A stretch of 64,000 nt of DNA from Clarireedia homoeocarpa (lineage: Eukaryota; Ascomycota; Leotiomycetes; Helotiales; Rutstroemiaceae). The notes beneath the pieces are model-generated. The model saw only the letters and a list, made by a program, of their open reading frames with translations. It was not told where the DNA came from and searched no databases. The DNA is taken from NCBI GenBank assembly GCA_001465935.1, contig LNKV01000007.1:1178001-1242000 (forward strand), in the 5' to 3' direction. Shown in pieces: positions 32,026-44,159 of the stretch (position 1 is the first letter of the stretch; the number at the start of each line of letters is the position of its first letter). The position numbers were made by a program, and so were the translations under genes.

Positions 32026-33622
32026 TACTTTACTTTACTTCCGAACCAACAACAACAAATAATATAGGGAGAGATGAGCAGATACACAACTATATATAAA
32101 TCTTGCAAAGTCAAAGAGCACATCACATCAGGTTATATCACAGTATACACATCATATCACATCACAAAAAATCAAAGACTAAAATGTAAAGTCAACCCTC
32201 TTTGATACTCATATCTTATAAATTCGACATCCCATCCATCCTATTCATTTATTCTCTGTTCTCACTTCTTTTTGTACTCAGTATTCTTCACAAACAATCA
32301 ATCGATTCCCTTGTTCAGCACTTGATGTTATTTTCCGCCGCTATCGACTTCCTTCCTTGCCTGTACCTCGCTCACTTTTCTCCTATTCATGTACACATTT
32401 TTGCCCATGGTAGCTTGCGTCTCTCTCTCTGAGTATACTTCATCTCTCATCTTCATCACCATCTATGTATCTTCATCTTCATCTTCATCTCCCAATCTTT
32501 CATTGACTGCAGAAACAAGGAGCAACTCCGCTCACAAGTAAATCAACATAAAACAAAAAATAACACCCTCTGATGCCAAAATTCTACGCCCCCAGACCCG
32601 TCTCCAATATGATTTGATTTGATCTTTCCCCCCAAACCATCCACATTCTTTTTTTTTTCAGGAGGGCAAAGAGAGGAATAAGAGAAGGGAAGAAAACCAG
32701 ATGTAACAAAAAAAAAAAAACTCCGAAATCTGCTCTTCCAATACCGCTATGTTTACCCTTGGAAAAGAAAAGGAAAAGGGAAATAGAAAAACTCATACAA
32801 AACAAGAAAAGAGTCCCTTTGCAATACAAAAAAATAACAATTGAGAATCGAGAGAACCAACTCAAACCAAAGCCTGCTTAAGCAAGAGCCACACATATTG
32901 CTCTCTCCGTAGCTTATCTCTGCTTTTTTGTTCGCATATTTCGTACACGATATAATATATTCATACACACCATCTGCCGTTATGGTTGAAAAGCCCTCAA
33001 AGGTAACGAACGGATTGTTTGTTATGTATCTACACCCCATCAAGTATAGAAGTCGGATAGGGAGGGAAGAGGGAGCAAGCCAAATGAATGTGCAGCATTC
33101 CTTTCAGCCGTTCTCAACTCTCAAGAGCTCATAGTTCTCTTCATTCGCTCGTAGTAGAAACATAAACTGTGGTATGCGGTTTTGTGTATGGTATCCATTT
33201 GTTCTGGATTAGGCCATCCTCCCGGCCCATCACACAGGTGTCAACAAAGGATAAAGAAAGACATTAAGATTTTTGGGTCCAGTTGCTGGTAATCGAAGTC
33301 TGTGTGCATCTCATGCGGAAGAAAAAAGTATGCTATATGGTGTATGTCGTCGTGTGGTGTAAGTGGTGCATGCCATTAGAAGGAGCAATCTCCTAGGGAG
33401 CAAGCAAACCCTGGAGGTGTATGCAGGTAATAAAAAAAGGAACAAGTAATGCCAGAACGCTTGTATGCAAGTCGACCGTCGCTATGCGATAAAGGAAATT
33501 AAATCCACCGCCCCGGTGAATTATTTATGTACAAGAATTTCGGTCCCGAAAGAGTGGGCTTTCCTAGCCTCTTCGCAAGCCACTCTAGTGGTGCGCGATA
33601 ATTGTGAAGTCTGATGCTTCCT
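32026..33622. other. Spacer downstream of the Byr4-like gene
   Basis: AT- and pyrimidine-rich DNA with homopolymer runs around 32650 and 32710. The right part is the likely 3' UTR of the minus-strand Byr4-like gene. Small ORFs here are low complexity. Confidence 0.5.
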
Positions 33623-36600
33623 TCATACGACAGTCATCATATGCATGCGTTGACCTAACCTCCCCGTCGGCGAGGAATTGATCGAGCTGCTAAGCACAGA
33701 ATTATTGCTATGACTTCGCAAGAGGTGTTGTGGAGGTGATGCCATGGGATCTGTGAATACTCGAGTGAAGGCTGGACTCGAATCACGATGAGGGGTAGAT
33801 TGTGGACTTTGAATGGGACCTTCAGCTTCACGAACTATCTCACCCAGCTTGCGGCTCAAGACGCCTGCACGATGAACAAGGTCACGTAGACTGGTCGTGT
33901 CAAATGGCATCTTGCTCGAGGACTGATTGATCATCTCCGAGAGCATAGGATCAGAAGTCGAGCGATGTTGATGCATTGTTTCCATGACTGTTCGAGCAAC
34001 TTCTGCCGAGGTTTTGGCACTCGAATGGCGAACGAGAATCGCAGGAGGCCGAAGGCTGTCCCGGATCGGTGGATAGTTCACAACCGCACCAGCTCCAAAG
34101 ATATCATCTTCAGGCGAGAAGACTGAACGTCTGCGAACATGATTGCCATCATAGACGTATCCTGTAGACTTGCCATGACGACCCAGAACTTCAAATGGAG
34201 CATCTGGCACACCAACATCCTCGCCATCGAAGCCATGATCGAGGAATTTATCATTGAAGGTATCCGCTGTGGGTAATGTAGGAGAATGAGGGGGTGACAA
34301 AGTCGGGTCTTCTTCCTCTGGGATCGCTAGTGCAATGATACCTTCAGCTTCTTTCCACAATTGCGCTGATGGTCCGTTTAACAAGTTGTGTTCCCGTGCG
34401 AGAAAGCGCAGCCTCTTCAGATCTTCAACCAATAAGCATACTTCTCGAATCTGACCGACGTGTCCAACTACATTTGCTTGGCTCGCCTGAATTGCAGGCG
34501 GTACAAACATCAACTTGTTCTCCATAGTCGACTTGCCGTCTTCGAAGTCGTCATCCTCGTTTCCTTCAAAATCAAAATCGTTGTCCCAGTCCTCACTGAC
34601 CCCTTTCGCGCCCAGACCCCAAGTACCAAACTTGGGTGTCAACTTAGGGTGTTCTCGGTGACCGATAAGGTCAGGAACAACCGGCACACTTTGGCTCCTG
34701 ATATGCATCGGACTAGGTCCTTTTCGCCCGACGGTGCGACCACCTCTTCCATCGGCAAGATGTTTAAAATACGCCGTCCTAGGTCGAGCTGAAGTACCCG
34801 AGAAGTCCTTCTCGGTCGTCGACGACTCGGACCATTCGAACACATTGCTTCTCGGTTTTTCGGGGTTACCGTTTGTGGATCCACCATACGTCACATCTGC
34901 AAGTGCCGGTCGAATGATAGGACTTACACGACGGCAAGTTGAAGTGTTGTTAGGCGGTGAGAGCTGGCTGGCAATGTCGAAATTTTCATCCTCGTCATCT
35001 TTGGTCCAATCTTCATCTTCATCATCCTCATCATCCAATGATATGCGACTGAATTCTTTCGTGGGAAGGGTGAAAGTTGGTGGAGATGACGGGATGAGGA
35101 TATCGGTGTTAACGGTCTTTGCTATCTTTTCATGAACCGACGTGGATGAAACCTTTGGTAGCTTCACAGGTGTGGCCTGCCCTTCATCTTCTTCAATGAT
35201 TTTATTCTCGATATCATTGAATGCTCCATTAGCCATCAACTCGTGAATCGAAAGTCTTTTTGCCTTGGGGTGCCCATTAGTAGTGGGTGGAGAATCATCA
35301 AACATGGAGTCTAATGGTGTGCCTTGCGATCGTAGACTGCTGGTAGCACCGGTCCGTATAGAGTCATACACTGTTTCACTTTGAAAGTCCAGGTCATCAT
35401 CATCGCCAGATGCAAAGCTTCGCATCTCATTGTCGGAGCCGATTAATGTCGAGGCTTGGTCACCAACTTCTGACGACTTTGGTTTCGACCTTAGCGATCC
35501 ATAATAATAAGGTGAGGATGAGCTGGTAGACGCTGCGTTTGTAGAAAATGAAGTTGCGGCAGTGGCCGACATTGGGAAGGGCGAACTGGGGCTTCGCATC
35601 GGTCCAGAGGATGATGGAGAAGAGGATAGTCCTAACCGGGAAATGTCAACATTAAATGTCGAGAGCCGAGTGAGCGGTGGTAGGGGAGAAGACGTATTTC
35701 GATTTCTGGGATTGTAATTACCGGGGGAGAAAGGATCAATGGGCGAGGAAGATTCTATCCAAGCACTGGCCGGTCGTTGGAAGACCGTCTCATCCATCAC
35801 AGGCCGATTGTGATTGGGAGTAGGTCCATGGGCAGATATCGATACCCTTCCTGGAGCCAAAGAAATTTGATCGGATACTTTGTATTTTCCGCCTGGCACA
35901 CTGTCCATATTCCGCTTTTTGTTTCGCAAACTTCCCGACCTAGTGATCCACGATCCTGGGGAGCTAAAGTGCATAGACAAAGACCTTCGTAGGCGCTTGC
36001 TATTTTCCTCCACCATAGGCGAACTCGGTTCTTCCAAAACGCCCTCGTCAATATCGATAGATCCGTCGCAAGGGAGACCGTCTTCATCGAAGTAGCCTTC
36101 AATTTCCGAAGTTGATACAGTAATCAAAGATGGCTTCACTAAAGTCGGTCTAGCAGTATGGTCGGGCATGACTCTTTTCGAGGTCCAGAAAAAGTTGTGC
36201 ATAGTTCCATCCGTCGATCTGCCGGACGATCGTTCTTTAGAGAATTTGGTTGGACGCGAGTCGAAGTACACACGCCACGGGCTGCGAGGTGATTCACTGG
36301 GTTTCCTCAACGGCGTCCCTTGAGTGGATACCGTTGACCGCCTGGGAGGGGTTGGACGTGACTGTGTTTTCGTGCCTGGCGAATCTTCTATAAATCGTTG
36401 CTGCAGCGTAATCGTACGCTGGTGACTGGTTGCTGGCCTTCTTAATGTTCGTACCTGCGATCTGGATTCACTTGAAACTGTCCCACTGCGATTTCTTTCC
36501 GATGTTTGTCTCTTCACCAGTTTGTTCGGAGGTAACTGCGTCGGACTGTCGCGTGGGGAGGAAAGAATTGGTGCCGCCGAAGTATGAGAGAAGGTAATGG

Positions 36601-37427
36601 AAGGTGAATCTGGTGCTATACTTGATCTAGGACTGCTATTCCCCGATATGGGTATGGATAATCTCCGAATCCAGGAACCGCGAGAGGAGACAGAATCTCT
36701 GACAGCACTCTCATCCGAGAGGTTGTCGCTTTGTGCATCACCCGCGCGAATAAGAGACCACCGTCGCGCAGCACCGTTTTGTGTCGGAGAATCAATTCTG
36801 AGGTGGGAGGGTCGTCGAAGGAAGGGCAAGGAGGAGGAATGGGTAGTGGACGAAGATCCTATCGCACTTGGGGTATTGCGACTTTCAGGCGTGACCATGG
36901 TCGAACTTGTCGCGGGTCGTGAAACGGTGGAGGGAGTACCTAAATTAAAATTATCGCCATCTGCAGCAACGTCTCCCGTTTTTCTCTTCTTCGACGAAGG
37001 GCGCCGTGTCGGAGATGAATCTTCTGATTTCCCCAATGCTAGACCCGCAGCTGCGACGCCGACCGTACTCGAAGCAACAAGCTGGAAGAAATACAATTAG
37101 TTTTCCTTTCGAGTTTTGGCTTTCCGTTTGAAGCTTCGATAGATTTTATTTTTATTTTTTATTTTTTTATAAAATTGGAAAAAAAGGACAAAATAAAGAT
37201 ATATTCGGAGTTGGTTTAGAGAATTTGGTGAAGGGAGACCAATGGAATGTCTCCGACCGAGGATCAATGCGAGGTGATGGGTATGATGAACGTGCAGTGC
37301 AGTGCCGTGTGGAGGGAGCATACTCCAGAACAAAGTAAAGTGCAGTAAAGTGCAGTAAAGTCGAGTAAAGTAAATAAAGGAAGGTAAGGTAAGGCAGGGG
37401 AAAACTTACGCTCGGAATAGTCTTCAT
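33623..37427 (-). CDS. Large disordered protein resembling Byr4/Bfa1 (septation/mitotic-exit GAP scaffold)
   Basis: Two exons: 37427-37410 (MKTIPS) and 37081-33623; 1158 aa. The protein is mostly Ser/Pro-rich and disordered, with many SP/TP sites and basic RxxS sites. There are acidic clusters (SLDDEDDEDEDW) and a conserved-looking C-terminal third: GTWGLGAKGVSEDWDNDFDF, then EVCLLVEDLKRLRFLAREHN and WKEAEGIIALAIPEEED, near residues 880-960. The acidic aromatic D-x-DFDF pattern plus a C-terminal helical segment fits fungal Byr4/Bfa1, which works with Cdc16/Bub2 as a two-part GAP for the septation GTPase. This is recognition by pattern, not alignment. The start is set by a good GT-AG intron joining MKTIPS to LVASSTVGV; the short hydrophobic N terminus is unexplained. 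Confidence 0.45.
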
Positions 37428-37576
37428 CTTCTGCTAAACACTCACTCAACTCCACTTCCAAGAAAGAAAAAGAAAAAGAAAAAGAAGGTGGTCGGGAGGA
37501 GGTTATGGTGATAGTTTTAAGAATCTCATGAACATTTTAAGAAATCCATGCCAAAGAGAGAGAGAGAGAGCGAGCT

Positions 37577-37730
37577 GGGGGGGGGGGGGGGGGGAGGGGG
37601 GAGTGGTAAGTGAGAATTCCTTCCGACAGTAACTTGGAAGTCGGCGGTCGGGGATAAGAAGGGAAGGAATGGGGTGGTGGAAATGGGTGGTGGAAATGGG
37701 TGGTGGAAATGGGTGGTGGAAATGGGTGGG
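37577..37730. repeat. Poly-G run and 13-bp tandem repeat
   Basis: A run of 18 G starts at 37577. A 13-bp unit (GGGTGGTGGAAAT) repeats four times at about 37672-37730. Both lie 150-300 bp upstream of the Byr4-like start codon, within its probable promoter. G-quadruplex formation is possible. Confidence 0.8.
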
Positions 37731-38612
37731 TTTTGAATTCTCGGTGGTAGAGCTGGTAGACCGACTGGTCGTGATGGCGGTGGTCAAGTGGATGGATGGA
37801 CAAGTACTCGAGGTGTCGGTCGATGGATTCCTCAAAACAACCTTATGACGGGTCGAATAAGGTAAATAAACAGTCGGTACGGGACTGTGGTCGGTCTGGA
37901 GGGTTCAGACGAAAGAGAAAAAGAGGAAACGATGTGTCTAAGGGTACTAGGGTACTAGGGTACTGGGGGACTGGGGGACTAACGGTACAGGATCGTATCT
38001 TCTTTGCTTTTGCTTCTCTTTATGGATTCCGATATTCTCCCTTTGGATTCCGATATTCTCTCTTTGGATTCCAGAGAGTGACTGTATCCTGACTGTATCC
38101 TGACTGTGGAGAGAAATTCGAGACATCAAACGATAAATGTTCTTTTTCCCGCTCTATCAAAGGCGGTGGATTGTAGTGTGGCGTGCAAAGTATTGTAGTG
38201 TAGCGTGCAAAGGCTGCCGATGCCGACACGATAACGATTCGCGCGTCGCTAATTGGCGGTGCAGTACAAGTAGAATGCACAAAGTGTACTTTGTATGGCG
38301 GTCGATGGCGGTCGATGTCGGTGCCGGGCAGTTTCAAGGGAGGGGAAAGGAAGGGAGGAATGGATTGACTTTGGCAGATGCGCAAAAAGAGAGTGTGGAG
38401 TGTGTAGAAGGAAAGTTATGCCTCTCTCATGCTCTTCCCACAACAAACGGAGAAACGAGACTTCCCACAGCAAATGGGCAGACGAGAGATCAAGGGCGCA
38501 TGAGAGATCCCCCGCGTTCCTGGATTCCGTGTTGCTGGTGCTTGTTGCTGGTGCTTGCTGCTGGCCATCTGCTGAGAGATGTATAGGGAATGCTCAGCAG
38601 CAAGTAAGAGAG

Positions 38613-38673
38613 AGGCTGTGGATGGCTGTGGATGGCTGTCGATGGCTGTGAATGGCTGCGAATGGCTGTGGAT
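38613..38673. repeat. 10-bp tandem repeat
   Basis: Unit GATGGCTGTG occurs about six times with single substitutions (TCGATGGCTG, AATGGCTGCG). Confidence 0.8.
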
Positions 38674-41600
38674 GGATACAACTGCATACAATTGGATACA
38701 ATCGCATTGTAGGTAATGCATGCGACTCGACGCTAAGTCGGACTGTGGGTAAAGGGAATCCAAATCCCCACATCCTATTGGTTGCCGTGATTCTAGCTTA
38801 GCGACCCGCGTTTATTTAAGTTGTAGGATCACCCTGTACGGTCTCAAGTCGCTTTAGAGCTTTGCGCATCTTCCCTGCATCCTCTTCTTGGATCGCATTG
38901 GATCGCATTCAAGCTTCTTCTCACCTGCCTTCCACGAACGTGTGAGGTAGAAGTATCATCGCGTAATCGTCGCGTACTGCCTTCTCGCCCACTCCCACCC
39001 AGATGAATGGAACACGCCTCAATGTTTTCGTTCTCTTTTAGCCGCAGACCTGCAACCTGCAAACCTGCTGCAAGAAATTTAGATCCTGGGCCCCTGGAAA
39101 GTGTGGAGCGGAGCCGGAGTACTTTCGTAGAGCGAGCAATTGATTAATATATCCTTTGTATGGGCAGTAGAGCCCTATCTGCCAGTAGACCCGTGCTTCT
39201 CTAGCTGTTTATCGGGGAAATGCTGCAGCTGCGCATCTGCGAGCAGCTCCCTAGCCAAAACGTTCTGTCCGTCGCGTCTTGTCTCTTCGTAATTCGTATA
39301 CTTCTTGGCCCGTCAGCTACCTGCTACCTGCTACCTAAGGCCGACATAGGCCAAGGCCTGGCCCAGCTACCTCTACCCGTGCACTTGTTTTTACTAGGGT
39401 GTCGCGATGCACCTGGTTCCAACTGCAGGAATAGTCGACTAACCAGGTAATCAGCTACCTGAGCAGATCGGTAGTTACGACCAGCTACGTACTTCGCCGA
39501 CAGCGACTCCGAGATGCTGAAGGGAGGACGTCGTCTCAGTGGTTTGTGTTGTACAAAGTATCCCGTCTATAACTGTACCTCTCTCCATGTTGCGACTCTC
39601 ATTGGACATTCACCCAAATTCCTCTGAGGGTAAGACCGCATATTACCAACAAGAGAAGCTGTTGTACCTGTGTCTACGAGATCCAGGCTGCTTCTAGCAC
39701 CTGTAGGGAATAAGATGGCGGATAAGATTATAGGCTGACGCTACGCAAGCTACTGTATGCTGCACACTGTATACAATTCTTTCCGCTTCTTTTCCGGGTA
39801 GACAATTCTATTGCTTGGTGATATCTTGGTGATATCGGCACAGCCTACCAACAACCAGCTAGATTTCCCAAGATCTGGTTTCATTCGCTGTCCGACATTC
39901 GACGCTTTCCTCTATTCCGCATGTATCGTGCAATGTTTACATTATGAAACGAACGATAATACAAGCATCATGGGTACGGTTCACGAGTCAACAGCGATCA
40001 TTATGTGCGCAGGAGAGGTACAAGGTCATGGATAAATAACGTGATCCATGCCGATTCCTAGATGGCCCCATTTATTTCCTCTTTCTCCTCCTCCCTAGTA
40101 GCTGACAAACATCCTCTGACGACCTTTTAGGCTTTTGACGTGAAAAACCGTCGTGTTACCTGCTCAAAATTGATCCGCCCCTCATTCTCCCATCCTCGGG
40201 TCGGGAAAAAAGATGCTTCATCGCATTGCTTGCCTCTGCTTTTGACGCATGTAGGAATCCGCGCCAGTCGACCAACCTCGCCGTCTTACTACTTCATGTA
40301 TATAACATTTTCAAACTCCCCATTCGCGCTGTCGCAATGCTTTATGCGTGATTGCTTGCTTGCCCAGATGTTGCATTCGGAATTCTGCCCTTTCCTTCGT
40401 ATTGGCCAGATCTCTGTTTGCTTTCTTGGTTACTTGATTGCTAATGATACTGTTTCAGATGTCGACTGATCTAGGTAGATCCTCCGCCACAGGCTTGCGT
40501 GATTTCAACCCGATGGGGCTCTTGCGGGATAATTCAGCCAAAGTATGTGTAACAAGTAACCAGTCAAAGGAAGTTATATCGAGAAAATCCTGACTCTTAC
40601 AGCAACATTCAACGGCACAATAATGCCATTGTCCTCGACTTTTCACAACCCCCCCTACCTCTACAAGTATTGAATCCTCAAAGATGAGCCGTCCTTTGTT
40701 TGAATAATGATTTATGATATATCTGTATCTGCAGATCCGACGGTTATAGCTTCAAAACAACACTGCCTAGCAAATATAAGCAAGTAAGTATCCTACCAGG
40801 CGACTGAATATCTAAGAAGTGGAGTAGCATAACGGAGCCCGCCACCTTTGGACTATCTCTGTTCATCGTATGGTTTGCAGTACGAACTAAAGCATTGTTT
40901 AGCTGCATCAGATTACTTACTTATACAGTAGTACGCACAGGACACCAAAGAGGCAACCAACCCCTCTTTCCCCTCGCAGCGAGGATCAACATCATCAGCC
41001 AGCTTGAGCTTGACCTTGAGCTTGAGCTTGAGCCTGGTTAGAATGGCGCGGGGCAATTTGTAACCGTCTTTCTATTTTGTACGTCCCCGAAAGACAATTT
41101 AATTAACTTGGGTGAGTATTCTATACGAAAGAGAGTAGCACCGGAGGATCCAAGTCCATTCCGAGCGGGAATCCAATCAAATCAGTGCAGATCCAGCCGG
41201 CCTTCTACGATTGTTATTGTTTATACTTCTCTCTCAAGTTATTTCCTTTTTTCAATCAGTAATCGCCTCTTCAAGGAAGCATTTCCCCGTCAATGTTTGC
41301 AGCATTCGCGTATCTTTCTATCCAATGAATTGGCCCAGCAGACGGCCTACGGCCACAACACTTGCCATCTTCCCTGTCCATTACAGGGCTGTTGCATAGA
41401 ATCGCATATCCATGTATCGATGTCTCTGGGTATTGTGTCTGTCTTCTACTTCTGGATCAAGAAGTTTCTTTTTGAATGGTTTCCTTTTCAGCTGCAAGAA
41501 GGGTAGTTCCCTGACCTTACTAAAAATTCTGGCTACTTGACCAACCATTTACTACTGCGAAAAAGAAAGCATCAAAGTAGCATCACCAAAAGGAGCCAGA

Positions 41601-42139
41601 ATCACAAGAGGTATCTAATTGCGCAACTATCGAAGCGCAATCAATCATCACAGCTCAGACTTTTTTTCATATCATACTTTTTGCTGTTTTCAACGGCGGA
41701 GACGCTTTGACAGTTTGGATTGTCAGAAAAGCAGCAGTACAGAAGAAATTCTCCGCCGCATCTCCACTTGCACCTAGGAGCTCCATATTTCCTTCACAGC
41801 TCAAAGGCACGGAAATTCAGATCCATACGCTTCAGCTAGCAACTAACGTTACTTTACTTTTAGAAGCGTGACGTAAAGTTCGCGTGGTTCCGATACTTAA
41901 ACAGTCGGAGGGCAAGACATTTCGATACATAACTGCATGTCCCGCTTTTATGCGGTTGGCCTTACAATAGCCTACAATCTGCTGGGTCTGGATGACGATC
42001 TTCCTACTCGGTCGCCGTCGGCATCTATGGATGAGTTAGGACAAGTAAAAAAACTAAACAATCCTTCCCTTTGGAATTTTCCTTGGAATATGCCAAAAGC
42101 ACGTCGTACTCAACACAGAGAAAAGGAAGATCAGAGACG

Positions 42140-42167
42140 GCCAGCCAGCCAGCCAGCCAGCCAGCCC
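42140..42167. repeat. (CCAG)n microsatellite
   Basis: About seven CCAG units. A second short array of the same unit lies at about 43459-43477. Confidence 0.9.
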
Positions 42168-43778
42168 TAGAACTTGGGAGCCGGGGGTTACCCCTACCTC
42201 TTACCATTTCTGTTGCCGCCGAGCTGGGTATATGGCAATCTCGAGCCCTCGGATCCGGAATTAAAGATTTGACAACTCATACATTCTTGGTTACCAGGGG
42301 AGATTGTCTTCTTTTTGCGATCTGAAATGAGATTCGATCTCTTTTTGGGGCAGAAGAATCGGATAACTCTGTCCTTCTCCGTATGTATTGTATGTATGTA
42401 TGTAGATATCCCGAAAGGTAGTTGGTCCCCCAAAAACATGTATGTGATAAAGTTGTGATAGATCTACAAAGGGAACACACACACAAAAAAAAACATATAT
42501 ATATATATAATAAACCCTTCACCAGAACCAAGCCACATGCACTTCGCCGTCCAATTGTCCCATTGTTCAATCGACAAATCCCAATCCCAATCCCCAATCT
42601 CAATTTGAGATTTACCTTGCCTTGCATCGTACTGTATGTATCTCCGATCACTTTTTCTTTTAGTCCTAGTGCCCGTACTGTAGTTACTGTAGTAGTGGAG
42701 ACAAAACATACTTCACGTCATCTATCAATCAGTCGGTCGGTCGACAGGGCTTTCTCAATGGCTAAACATCGATCCGGGAGGTGGTGGAAACTGGGGAATT
42801 GGATTGGATTGGATAGCGCGGGTTCATTTCTAGAAATGGCGTTTTTTTGGCGCTCGTGCGCTTTCCCCGAAGATTATTGCGGACGGACTGGACTGGACTG
42901 GGCTGGACTTGTCAGAGATGTACTTACATGTAAGTACTGTACTGGTTTGGAGGGAGTGCATGGGATGGGATTAGTTGGGATGGGATGGGATAGTATGGGA
43001 AGTGAATACTTGAATTGAGGAATTGTATAACTATCGCCGATACTCGTAGAACCAAGGTGTTTGATTTATCCGATGTTCGTACAGTACTTTACTTTGTGGT
43101 GAGACGCACGGGGTTGGGGAGAATGATATTCCGGTAACTAAGCACTGGGTTCATTCATACAGTAAGGGGGTAGCTGGGCTGGACGAGAATTACTCTTTTG
43201 GGAGGTTGATGAGAGAGAGTATTGCGGATGGAACTTACAAAGTACTGTATAAGATGTTATTCGCAAGCATTCATACTAAGAGGCAGGATAGGATGGATGG
43301 ATGGATGTATGCTGTTCATGTCATGTCATGTCATGTCATCTCATTTCATCTCATCTCATCTTTTTCTCCTGACCTATCTACTGTATCGATCGTTACTCAC
43401 CTATCCCATCCTGTACGACTGTACGCACGAGTTGTATCCATCATATCGCCGTCGTCATAGCCAGCCAGCCAGCCAGCAAACAACAACTCAACTCTCCTTT
43501 CTCCAAAAACCAATCCTTTTCCTCTCTCTCCTTCTCACCATCTCAAATTCATCTGCTTTTCATCTCCCCTCCCTCCCCCTTACCAACCAGATCTCCCACC
43601 CAATCCAAGTACTTCCCAACGCAAGGGAGGAAGGAGATGGATAGGTTCCAGACAGACTATGCATATGCAGCTTCCTCTCCATGCATGCATGCACTACTAT
43701 ACTTCTTCTCCAAATATAGAATCAAACGTAATTCTACTCGCGTTGCCCAATGAGATGTGATACATACTTACTAAACAA

Positions 43779-43779
<1 letters not shown>

Positions 43780-43834
<55 letters not shown>

Positions 43835-43898
43835 AAATCGCTGTCGGTATACAGTAGTTTTTACCTCTTTGCATGGATGGATGGATGGATGGATGGAT
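43780..43898. repeat. (GCAA)n and (GGAT)n microsatellites
   Basis: About 13-14 perfect AAGC units at 43780-43834 are followed 40 bp later by six or seven ATGG units at 43873-43898. Confidence 0.9.
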
Positions 43899-44032
43899 GC
43901 ACTTGGTCTCGGGATACTGTATGTATATCATGGGGGAAATTCTAGCTGCAGTACTTTGTAACGGCTAACTAGAATGAATGAATCTTCCAACTCTATCCTG
44001 TATAAAGTTATTGTGATAGGTAAGTAAGTAAG

Positions 44033-44159
<127 letters not shown>

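Noticed and set aside
43780..43834. CRISPR-like direct repeats
   Set aside because: Simple tetranucleotide array without spacers, in a eukaryotic genome.
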